From the NCBI GenBank assembly GCA_035455185.1, contig DATIFQ010000048.1:1-5255 (forward strand): a stretch of DNA of 5,255 nt. The letters are read 5' to 3'. Each line of letters starts with the position of its first letter. The stretch's first letter is position 1. The position numbers and the translations under genes are program-made. The stretch is from JAEHDI01 sp035455185. GTDB taxonomy: Bacteria; Acidobacteriota; Terriglobia; Bryobacterales; Bryobacteraceae. This document shows, one piece after another, positions 1-4,869 of the stretch. Below the pieces are notes generated by a model that was not told the origin of the DNA, made no database searches, and was given only the letters and a program-made list of their open reading frames with translations.

Positions 1-1337
1 ACAGTGCTGGAAGCGAGTGTCACGCGCGTGCAGGGGGCGGACAATGGCAGGCAGTTGGGTTCGTCTTCACCACAGCTCCGCGACACCTTGTACGCATACA
101 TCAGCTTCGCATCAGGATCCCCAGCCGGGAGATAGTCCGTGGCCGTGCCCGGCAAGTCCTTATCGGAGACTCCGCCTACGAACGCGTTCGCCTCCTCAAC
201 GGGTTCTCCATTAACTTCGCGCCCGGTGGCATAGAAATTGATGTTCATGTACGTCGTTTTGAGGGTAGCGAAGTGATTGACGCCATAAACCATCAGAAAC
301 TCGTCATCGGCCAGCGTGATGACGTCGTTCAAATAAGACACGGGCATCATCCAACCGGCGGACAGGACAAATGCATCCCTGGTGCCTAGATCCGCCCATT
401 TTGCGCGTTGCAGGAAGTCGTAGTCCTCGTAGGTGGCTATCGCTGAGAGAAAATCGGTTGCATACAACCCCGCATTGGCTGCGATGATGCCCGTGCGGAG
501 TTCTCCCAGCTTGTTCATCAGGCGCAACTCACTCTCTCCCGTTCCGCGGACGCGCAGAGGGGGCATGGGGAAGGGATCGGCGATTGCCGGAGGGCGTGGC
601 GTCACCCGGAGGATATGGAGATTCCGCGGCGCATCTGTCATGTAGCGATTGCCGGCGTCCGGATCTTCAAACAGCGCGGTGCGCAGATTAATCTGGAATT
701 CGTCAGCGGTCTCGCCATGCCCGAGGTTCAGCATCGATGCCGGGAGCACATTGGTATTGATGATCGCCCCCGGGTAGCCGGCGCGCCGCAGCGCCGCACG
801 GATACCGGCGTCCGTACCCCGGTCCGGGGTAAAGATCAGCACAACGGGAGCGTCAAAAGGCGTAGGTCCAGTGGTTTTGATAGTGGCGTGATTGACAGCG
901 TCTCCCAAGGTACTCAGAATCTCTGTTTCTTCTTCCTTACCGGGGTAGAATCTGGTGGCGATAAACGTGTAGAAGCCGAAGTATCTTGCGGGTGGAGGCG
1001 TCCGCCCGATCAGCACGATGGCTTCGTCATGCCGAATTCTGAACGTCGGTATCAGGTCTGGTTTCTCTCCCGGTTTCGGGACCTCTTTCGGGACCGTCAG
1101 GACGAGATTGGGACCTGAGTTGACCAACCGAGCGTTCGGGAGGTCGTCGGCGCACCAACTTCCCAGCGGGTCCCAAACCTCCGCAGCGCCGGGGGTCACA
1201 TCAAATCCGTCTTGCTTGAGTGCATTTTGAAATTTGACCAAGGCGTCACGGTCCGGTTTCGCTCCTTGAGCGAACGCGCACGGTACCAGCAGTAACACAG
1301 TAGACACGATTACGGATACAAGGATTTTCGTCTTCAT
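1..1337 (-). CDS. Secreted protein of unknown function, paralogue 1 (3' end cut off by window edge)
   Basis: The minus frame is open from ATG at 1335-1337 to the left edge: 445 whole codons with no stop. It aligns along its whole length with the 464-residue product at 2808-4202, at roughly half or more identical positions by eye, so about 34 residues and the stop are missing to the left. Residues 1-24 form a signal peptide: K2/K4, a hydrophobic core ending LLLVPC, then AFA-Q, so the mature protein is probably exported. Shared blocks include PGAA (49-52), WCA (61-63), PPPARYF (114-120), FTPDRGTD (169-176), PPLRVRGTG (259-267), LMNKL (273-277), DDEFL (344-348), YGVNH (351-355), YLPAGDP (402-408) and SRSCG (419-423). 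Mature cysteines are 62, 422, 429 and 436; a cysteine pair present in paralogue 2 is absent. A loop near 371-390 is about nine residues longer here. The start is fixed by AGGAGG eight bases upstream. I do not recognise the family or its function; the coding call itself is firm. Confidence 0.92.
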   Translation of the reverse strand, partial: MKTKILVSVIVSTVLLLVPCAFAQGAKPDRDALVKFQNALKQDGFDVTPGAAEVWDPLGSWCADDLPNARLVNSGPNLVLTVPKEVPKPGEKPDLIPTFRIRHDEAIVLIGRTPPPARYFGFYTFIATRFYPGKEEETEILSTLGDAVNHATIKTTGPTPFDAPVVLIFTPDRGTDAGIRAALRRAGYPGAIINTNVLPASMLNLGHGETADEFQINLRTALFEDPDAGNRYMTDAPRNLHILRVTPRPPAIADPFPMPPLRVRGTGESELRLMNKLGELRTGIIAANAGLYATDFLSAIATYEDYDFLQRAKWADLGTRDAFVLSAGWMMPVSYLNDVITLADDEFLMVYGVNHFATLKTTYMNINFYATGREVNGEPVEEANAFVGGVSDKDLPGTATDYLPAGDPDAKLMYAYKVSRSCGEDEPNCLPLSAPCTRVTLASST

Positions 1338-1620
1338 ATCATTCTCCTCCTGGACCGGTAACGCTACCGATGTTCCCTGTCGGGTCAACGACTCCTCGAC
1401 ATATCCCGCACCTACGGGCCTCGTGGGCACCATCCTGAAGGGCTCCGAGGACGGCTACGCTGACACCGTGAGCAACACCGACACGTTCTTCGTGCACTTA
1501 TTACCTCCGTTGCGGCTCGGACGCCTGATCAATTCCCATTAGCTCGTCGGTCTCACGCCGGGCGCCGGCTCGACGCGGCTGGGATCGAAAGGGAGCTCCG
1601 GGGGACGTTGATCAGGAGCA
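1338..1620 (-). repeat. Duplicated 5' flank, copy 1 (matches 4203-4590)
   Basis: This flank matches the flank of the other paralogue in order. Near-identical blocks include the ACCGGTAACGC segment, the CTCGACATATC..GCACCTACGGGCCTCG segment, the CGCCTGATC..TTCCCAT segment and a later GGGGACGTTGATC segment. Relative to copy 2 it carries about 65 extra bases (near 1435-1500) and lacks about 170 bases that copy 2 has near 4383-4545. On the minus strand the far end still encodes a short LINVP tail matching the end of the LysM remnant's middle frame (PINVP) in copy 2, so copy 1 holds only a scrap of that gene. I found no convincing sigma-70 promoter. Confidence 0.75.
1346..1351 (-). promoter_or_regulatory. 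Shine-Dalgarno of paralogue 1
   Basis: The minus strand reads AGGAGG here, eight bases before the ATG at 1337. The same hexamer at the same distance precedes the 464-residue paralogue. This supports both start codons and shows that the duplication included the translation start region. Confidence 0.85.
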
Positions 1621-1985
1621 GCCTGCCACGTCGTCCACGGCAAGAAGGGGGCATCCTGTCGCGCTGCCCGGTCCTCCTGATTCGAAAGGACCGTGCTGCT
1701 GGAAAATGCTTTGTTCGAGTCCTCCGCCGCTCACCCGTTCGATCCCGTTCTTCCCGGCGCAAATCTATGGAAAGCGGCGGAATTCTAGAAATCGCCCGCG
1801 CCGCCGGATTCCGGCTTTTGCGGGATCTTCCGCTGAGAACTCGCCCGACGCCGCGCGTTCCGCGCACGGCCCGCCCGTCTTAGTCCTTGCAGAGAGCGCG
1901 CGGAGGCTCGATCCCTGAAACGTTCTGGCGAGCATGAACAGTTGCTGCCCGACTACTTCTCCGAGGTGGAACTCGCAGATCCCGA
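1621..1985. other. About 360 bp with no supportable gene
   Basis: Open frames exist on both strands (for example minus 1553-1867 and plus 1608-1883), but they overlap each other, are rich in Arg and Pro, show no family motif and lack convincing ribosome binding sites. One 6-bp inverted repeat, GGTCCT/AGGACC, lies at 1670-1692. By position this stretch should correspond to the body of the LysM remnant in the other duplicate, but I cannot align it beyond about 1620. It is most likely degraded sequence. Confidence 0.5.
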
Positions 1986-2023
1986 CTTTTGCGATCGACT
2001 CTCCGAGACGAGAGGCGACACAG

Positions 2024-2039
2024 AACCGGCCGACTTTCG
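2024..2039. repeat. 16-bp block shared with 5200-5215
   Basis: AACCGGCCGACTTTCG occurs here and at 5200-5215. Weaker similarity extends to the left in both places: a GCGA..TCTCC..ACGAG pattern at 2001-2021 resembles 5150-5170, with about 24 bases missing here. In the right-hand copy the block lies about 95 bases beyond the tRNA half, so it probably belongs to the outer edge of the same tRNA-derived repeat. This site would then be a third, mostly eroded, copy. Confidence 0.55.
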
Positions 2040-2092
2040 GCTGACCTGAATGAAAAGGAGTCAGGCGAGTCCGCCCAACTCCCTTGATTTCA

Positions 2093-2112
2093 TGGTTGCG
2101 GGGGAAGGATTT
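2093..2112 (-). pseudogene. Initiator-tRNA 3' tip, 20-base fragment
   Basis: The minus strand carries the last 20 bases of the initiator-tRNA sequence (end of T-loop, 3' T-stem CCTTC, acceptor CCCCGCA, A, CCA). It is identical to the matching part of the tRNA half at 5061-5080 and differs from the nearer half at 2276-2320. No T-loop GTTC or anticodon precedes it; the sequence on that side is instead the left edge of the repeat at 2124. It cannot make a tRNA and looks like a recombination or insertion scar. Confidence 0.7.
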
Positions 2113-2136
2113 ACCGCCGGCCCGCGGCCGGCGTTC

Positions 2137-2172
2137 TACTCCGATGTTGCGGCTTCCGCCGCCATCGGAGTA
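2137..2172 (-). repeat. Two-part hairpin of the repeat, copy 1
   Basis: The segment has a perfect 10-bp outer stem (TACTCCGATG with CATCGGAGTA), a two-base bulge, a perfect 5-bp inner stem (GCGGC/GCCGC) and a TTCC loop on the plus strand. The equivalent at 4870-4905 has one stem change that gives C-A on the plus strand but a G-U wobble on the minus strand. This is weak support for a minus-strand RNA. Confidence 0.8.
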
Positions 2173-2240
2173 GTTAAACCTTCCGCGGCTTCGCCCTTTC
2201 TCCGGCTTCAAATCTTTGCCGCCATCGGTCAGGAACAGCA

Positions 2241-2264
2241 ACGCCGAGAGTTATCTCTCGGCGT
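2241..2264 (-). repeat. 10-bp hairpin just downstream of the tRNA half, copy 1
   Basis: ACGCCGAGAG and CTCTCGGCGT form a perfect 10-bp stem around a four-base loop. It lies 11 bases beyond the CCA of the tRNA half on the minus strand, where a tRNA gene's terminator would sit. No T-run follows on either strand, so it is not a canonical intrinsic terminator. The stem is identical in copy 2 while the loop differs (TTAT here, TCAC there), so the pairing is retained. Confidence 0.75.
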
Positions 2265-2275
2265 CGAATGAATCT

Positions 2276-2320
2276 TGGTTGCGGGGCCGGGATTTGAACC
2301 CAGGACCTTTCGGTTATGAG
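2276..2320 (-). pseudogene. Initiator tRNA-Met 3' half (anticodon loop to CCA), copy 1
   Basis: On the minus strand the segment reads CTCATAA (anticodon loop with CAT), a variable-loop region, T-stem CTGGG, T-loop TTCAAAT, T-stem CCCGG, then CCCCGCA, A and CCA. The CCCCGCAACCA end is characteristic of bacterial initiator tRNA, including A72. The five bases before the anticodon loop cannot form an anticodon stem, and no TGCGGGG/CGCGGGG 5' acceptor strand or D-arm is present in the approximately 500 bases upstream, so this is a half gene only. The T-stem differs from copy 2 at two or three pairs, each compensated. Confidence 0.85.
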
Positions 2321-2361
2321 GACTCTCCGATCGTCGACTCCAGTCGACAAAACCCGAAAGG
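2306..2361 (-). repeat. Inverted repeat spanning the broken edge of the tRNA half, copy 1
   Basis: CCTTTCGG (2306-2313, inside the tRNA half) pairs perfectly with CCGAAAGG (2354-2361). The loop contains a second palindrome, GTCGACT-CC-AGTCGAC (2333-2348). Copy 2 has the analogous pairing with different bases: GGGTT (5096-5100) with AACCC (5136-5140), and CTTT with AAAG. An outside partner thus replaces the missing 5' anticodon strand. Confidence 0.6.
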
Positions 2362-2524
2362 ACGCGGGTTCGTCGGTTCCCCGTGTTGTCGGTTTTCGGA
2401 CGGTGACGGCTGGGTTGGCAGCGACTTAGCGGCGACCACCGGAGCGTCGCCTAAAGGTCTTACTCGGGTCAGCCCTCCGATCGGAGAGCCACGCGACGGC
2501 TGTCCGGAGCAACCTTTCGGACGC

Positions 2525-2551
2525 AAAGAAAGAGGCCCCTTGCGGGACCTC
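2525..2551 (-). terminator. Intrinsic terminator downstream of the ABM remnant
   Basis: The minus strand reads GAGGTCCC-GCAA-GGGGCCTC followed by TTTCTTT. The 8-bp stem includes one G-U wobble that pairs only in minus-strand RNA, and it is capped by a GCAA tetraloop with a U-rich tail. It lies 34 bases past the ABM stop codon (2585-2587). It therefore probably ended transcription of the secreted-protein gene plus the ABM gene. Confidence 0.75.
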
Positions 2552-2584
2552 GTGTTGAACGAGCGCGTTCGCGCCCGGTCTGAC

Positions 2585-2733
2585 TTATGAGTGAAGAGTC
2601 GTGGCGGTGACGTCGTAGGTCTCACCGTCGGGGTTCCGACGATCACGGGGTTGAGCTTCGCGAGAATCTTGGGATACGTTGAAGTCTGATAGGCCTCGGC
2701 GTTCTTTCGGTTGTCCCAAAGGCTGACGCTGAC
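2585..2733 (-). pseudogene. C-terminal remnant of an ABM-like (dimeric alpha-beta barrel) protein, frameshifted
   Basis: The minus strand encodes VSVSLWDN..NAEAYQTSTYP..LAKLNPVI..GTPTVR in one frame. After a shift near 2618-2622 it continues as (T)YDVTATTLHS followed by TAA at 2585-2587. The joined sequence matches the C-terminal part of small ABM-like proteins, with the usual SLW...AEAY...TYP...L..V..GTP.V.TY.V..ST.H pattern. AGA-CC-TAC in place of a normal codon series implies one deleted base. About 50 codons remain; the N-terminal half is gone and its place is taken by a tRNA T-arm-like sequence at 2734-2752. GC3 in the first frame is 29 of 37 codons. ABM proteins are usually small heme- or quinone-related monooxygenases or of unknown role; no activity is expected from this fragment. 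It follows the secreted-protein gene and precedes a terminator, so the two may once have formed an operon. Confidence 0.75.
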
Positions 2734-2752
2734 GGCGGGATTCGAACCCGCC
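2734..2752 (-). pseudogene. tRNA T-arm-like scar at the truncated end of the ABM remnant
   Basis: The minus strand reads GGCGGG-TTCGAAT-CCCGCC: a six-base-pair stem around a consensus T-loop (TTCGAAT) with the standard G53-C61 closing pair. The following bases CGTCAGC have no matching 5' acceptor strand upstream, and no anticodon arm can be drawn. It differs from the initiator-tRNA halves, so it would come from another tRNA species. It abuts the first recognisable ABM codon. Confidence 0.55.
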
Positions 2753-2775
2753 CGCCCGGTGCTTTCGCTAGTGGT

Positions 2776-2781
2776 CCTCCT
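2776..2781 (-). promoter_or_regulatory. Orphan Shine-Dalgarno-like AGGAGG
   Basis: AGGAGG lies on the minus strand between the stop of the secreted-protein gene (2808-2810) and the ABM remnant. No ATG, GTG or TTG follows at a usable distance in a frame leading to the remnant. It may be what is left of the ABM gene's translation start. Confidence 0.35.
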
Positions 2782-2807
2782 CAGTGCTGTGCCCCAATCC
2801 CTCACGA

Positions 2808-4202
2808 TCAAGGCCGCGGCGAGAACTTGATTAGGCGGTCATAGAGCATCTCCGGCATGGCCGGCCCGACCTTGGTCTCCGGCTCCAGGTATGTGCGGGT
2901 AAAGACGCCCAGGAGCGTGTTGGAATCGAGCGTTAGGCGTGTGCAGCCTTCGGGGACAGTGAGTTGCTTGCAGTTGCTTTCGTTTCCACAGCTTCGCGAA
3001 ATCCTATACGCGTACATAACGGCCGCAGCAGGATCGCCCGCCGGGAGATAAGGCCTGGCAGTGTCCGGGAAATCACGGTCGTCTATGGCGCCCAATGTCA
3101 GCTTCGCCTCCTCGCTGGCATAGATATTGGTGTTCATATACGTGGCCTTACCGGTGGTGACATGGTTGACGCCGTAAAGCACAAGGAACTCGTCATCGGA
3201 GAGCGTGATCCGGTTGATCTTGTCGAACTCAGTAATACCGGCGCCTACGTAAAACGCATCCCGGCTGTCCCCGCACATCTCGAGACCGAGCTGGATCAAG
3301 TCATAGCCTTCGTAACACATCGGCATCATCACGATCTCGGTGGCATCCAGCTCCGGATTGGCCGCGATGATGCCTTCGCGGAGTTGGTCCAGCTTATTCA
3401 TCAGATTCATCTCGGTCTGTCCAGTTCCGCGAATGCGCAGAGGTGGCGCGGGGAACGGATTCTCGGTTGCCGGGGTGCGCGGCGTCACGCGAAAGACACT
3501 GAGCGGAGGATTGTGAATATAGGAGTCGCCGGCCGCCTGAAGCTGCCAGATAGCATTGCGCAGGACGATCCTGATCTGGTCGGCGGTCTCATCTCGGCCG
3601 AGCTTCAGCATCGATGAAGGGAAAACGACGGTATTGATGATCGCCGACGGATAGTCAGCATGCCTCAGCGCCGCACGAATGCGGGCGTCCGTCCCCTGGT
3701 CAGGGGTGAAGACCAGCGCCACGGGGGAATTGAAGGGCGTCGGCCCGATTGCTTTGATGGTGGCATTATTCACGGAGTCTCCCAGGGTAGCAAAAGGCAA
3801 GCGCCTCTTTCCGTCGGGGTAGAGCTTTGACCAGATATAGGGTGTGTAGCTGAAGTATCTTGCAGCCGGAGGCGTCTGGCCGATCAGGACGACCGCCTCA
3901 TCGGGCCGGAGCTGGAAGTTAGTGCTCAATTGATCCGGCTTCTGCACCGATTCTGGGACCAGCACCTGAATATAGGGCTCGTTATTGGCGTAGAGGGCGC
4001 TGTCGATTGTTCCGGCGCACCACTCTTCCACGAGATTCTGAAAGGCGGCCGCGCCGGGAGTCACATGAAATCCGTCACGTTCGAGTGCTTTTTGAAACGT
4101 GTCCATCGCGTTAGGGTTTCGTCCCGCGTGTTGAGCGAACGCGCAGGGTACCAGCAGTAACACTGCAGACATGATTGCGGATACTAGTATTTCTGTCCTC
4201 AT
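2808..4202 (-). CDS. Secreted protein of unknown function, paralogue 2 (complete, 464 residues)
   Basis: The ATG at 4200-4202 is preceded by AGGAGG with an 8-base gap; the gene ends at TGA 2808-2810. Residues 1-24 are a signal peptide (R2, hydrophobic core ILVSAIMSAVLLLVPC, cleavage probably AFA|Q24), so the product is likely periplasmic or extracellular. There is no other membrane span and no known catalytic motif that I can recognise. Six mature cysteines (62, 296, 310, 405, 411, 420) suggest disulfides, and the even number fits an exported protein. Conserved blocks shared with paralogue 1 include PPAARYF (111-117), TLGDSVNNATIK (139-150), FTPDQGTDARIRAALR (165-180), RVTPRTP (238-244), PPLRIRGTG (253-261), LMNKL (267-271), DDEFL (336-340), YGVNH (343-347) and YLPAGDP (385-391). 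The PPxARYF motif faintly recalls the ARYW/S segment of DUF1214 proteins, but I would not assign it. GC3 in the first 49 codons is about 49%, well below the flanking remnants. It probably lay between a LysM gene and an ABM gene. Confidence 0.94.
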   Translation of the reverse strand: MRTEILVSAIMSAVLLLVPCAFAQHAGRNPNAMDTFQKALERDGFHVTPGAAAFQNLVEEWCAGTIDSALYANNEPYIQVLVPESVQKPDQLSTNFQLRPDEAVVLIGQTPPAARYFSYTPYIWSKLYPDGKRRLPFATLGDSVNNATIKAIGPTPFNSPVALVFTPDQGTDARIRAALRHADYPSAIINTVVFPSSMLKLGRDETADQIRIVLRNAIWQLQAAGDSYIHNPPLSVFRVTPRTPATENPFPAPPLRIRGTGQTEMNLMNKLDQLREGIIAANPELDATEIVMMPMCYEGYDLIQLGLEMCGDSRDAFYVGAGITEFDKINRITLSDDEFLVLYGVNHVTTGKATYMNTNIYASEEAKLTLGAIDDRDFPDTARPYLPAGDPAAAVMYAYRISRSCGNESNCKQLTVPEGCTRLTLDSNTLLGVFTRTYLEPETKVGPAMPEMLYDRLIKFSPRP

Positions 4203-4590
4203 ATCCTCTTCCTCCTAGACCGGTAACGCGACCTATGTCGGCCTGTCGGTCAAGGACGCCTCGACATATCGCGCACCTACGGGCCTCGCGGACACCATCT
4301 CCAACGCTACCTCCCTTGCTGCTCGGGCGCCTGATCCGTTCCCATCACTCGTCGGTCTCACACCGGACACCGGCGCGACGCGCTTGCGGACAGTCTGCCC
4401 GTTGCGCCGCACCTCGTCCTGGATCGAGACGGGCACGCACCAGACGCGGGTCGTCTCTTTCGTCGCGATGTGCGATGTGCCGAAGGTGTCGGCAAATTCG
4501 ATGAGCCGACGGCGACCCGAGACTACGCGACCACAGTGCCCGTCTCGAAATAGAAAGGAGGCTGGGGACGTTGATCGGGATTCCGTCCTC
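4203..4590 (-). repeat. Duplicated 5' flank, copy 2 (matches 1338-1620)
   Basis: This flank is co-linear with the flank of paralogue 1. From 4219 to about 4300 the match is nearly gap-free with scattered substitutions at all codon positions. It then continues after indels through the CTCGTCGGTCTCAC segment (4349-4362) and again at GGGGACGTTGATC (4563-4575). It overlaps the 3' part of the LysM remnant. The substitution pattern shows no preference for third positions in any frame, so this part appears to evolve as non-coding DNA now. Confidence 0.75.
4211..4216 (-). promoter_or_regulatory. Shine-Dalgarno of paralogue 2
   Basis: AGGAGG on the minus strand lies eight bases before the ATG at 4202, identical in sequence and spacing to that of paralogue 1. 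It overlaps the end of the LysM-remnant frame region (stop at 4233-4235), so the gene sits immediately downstream of that remnant. Confidence 0.85.
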
Positions 4591-4856
4591 GCGAAGCGCC
4601 GGCACGACGTGGCGATTGTCGGCGACAAGCTTCTGCACGGTCCGGAGCCACGAGTCGCCGCGAAGCCCGTTTGCCCGGGCGAGGGTGCGGTGGGGATCCC
4701 GAGACGGGCGGCGAGGGAAGACAACGAGTCGCCGCTCTTCACGGTGTGAGTGATCGCGTTCCCGACGATGATCCCCGGAGTCGGCGGCTGCTCCGGGACT
4801 TGCGGGAACCGCACGGCAAGGAGAAGAACGACGAGCTGCAGGATCGGATGGGAGGT
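4233..4856 (-). pseudogene. Remnant of a secreted LysM-domain protein, frameshifted
   Basis: The minus frame is open from just inside the repeat to TAG at 4233-4235. It opens with a hydrophobic run (ILQLVVLLLAV, about 4843-4811), a likely signal sequence, then a Pro-rich linker (PQVPEQPPTPG), then the start of a LysM domain: HTVKSGDSLSSLAARLGI (about 4748-4695). The domain then continues in another frame as HRTLARANGL and on through LVADNRHVVPALREDGIPINVP (about 4690-4560). One missing base after ATC at about 4693-4697 explains the shift. A downstream stretch back in the first frame (4365-4496) has 40 of 44 codons ending in G or C and includes TRVWCVPVSIQDEV, so it too was probably coding; I do not recognise it. 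LysM domains bind peptidoglycan or chitin-like glycans. No start codon is visible, and the tRNA-derived repeat begins at 4857, where the N-terminus should be. Confidence 0.7.
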
Positions 4857-4869
4857 GCGGCCGGCGTTC

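Larger units (their letters stand above)
2124..2410 (-). repeat. tRNA-derived structured repeat, copy 1
   Basis: This segment matches 4857 to about 5195. On the minus strand both copies have the same order: an outer block, a 45-nt initiator-tRNA 3' half ending in CCA, an 11-base gap, a perfect 10-bp hairpin, a conserved spacer, and a longer two-part hairpin ending at the GCGGCCGGC boundary. Copy 2 has about 60 extra bases in the spacer. No long protein frame has coding features. The peptide read from the plus strand (WLRGRDLNPGPFGYE) is the complement of the tRNA half. It may be a dispersed repeat, an attachment-site remnant or a structured RNA; the sequence alone does not decide. Confidence 0.8.

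Noticed and set aside
1383..1388. TTGACC on the minus strand as a -35 box (also 4248-4253)
   Set aside because: The hexamer is conserved in both duplicates, but no acceptable -10 lies 16-18 bases downstream, and conservation is explained by the duplication.
1921..2048. Plus-strand frame EHEQLLPDYFSEVELADPDF as a gene fragment
   Set aside because: It reads like protein, but part of it coincides with the block shared with 5150-5215, where the frame is not kept; there is no family match I can name.
1765..2241. Minus-strand open frame of 158 codons crossing the repeat
   Set aside because: Much of it is the repeat's hairpins and tRNA tip translated; composition is Arg/Gly rich, and neither a domain nor a ribosome binding site is visible.
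2241..2264. Intrinsic terminator at the 10-bp hairpin after the tRNA half (also 5026-5049)
   Set aside because: The stem is perfect, but neither strand has a T-run after it; I kept it as a hairpin only.
2475..2486. Perfect palindrome CTCCGATCGGAG as an operator
   Set aside because: It is a single short site with no promoter nearby and no second copy, in degraded DNA.
2276..2900. Initiator tRNA split by a group I intron in the anticodon loop
   Set aside because: I looked upstream on the minus strand for the 5' half (TGCGGGG or CGCGGGG acceptor and D-arm) and found none, and there is no recognisable intron core.
2964..3617. Plus-strand open frame of 217 codons
   Set aside because: It lies wholly antisense to the well-supported secreted-protein gene, has no family motif and no ribosome binding site; it is a shadow frame.
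4384..4749. Plus-strand open frame of 121 codons
   Set aside because: It is antisense to the LysM remnant, where the minus strand shows a real domain and strong third-position GC; its TTG start has no support.
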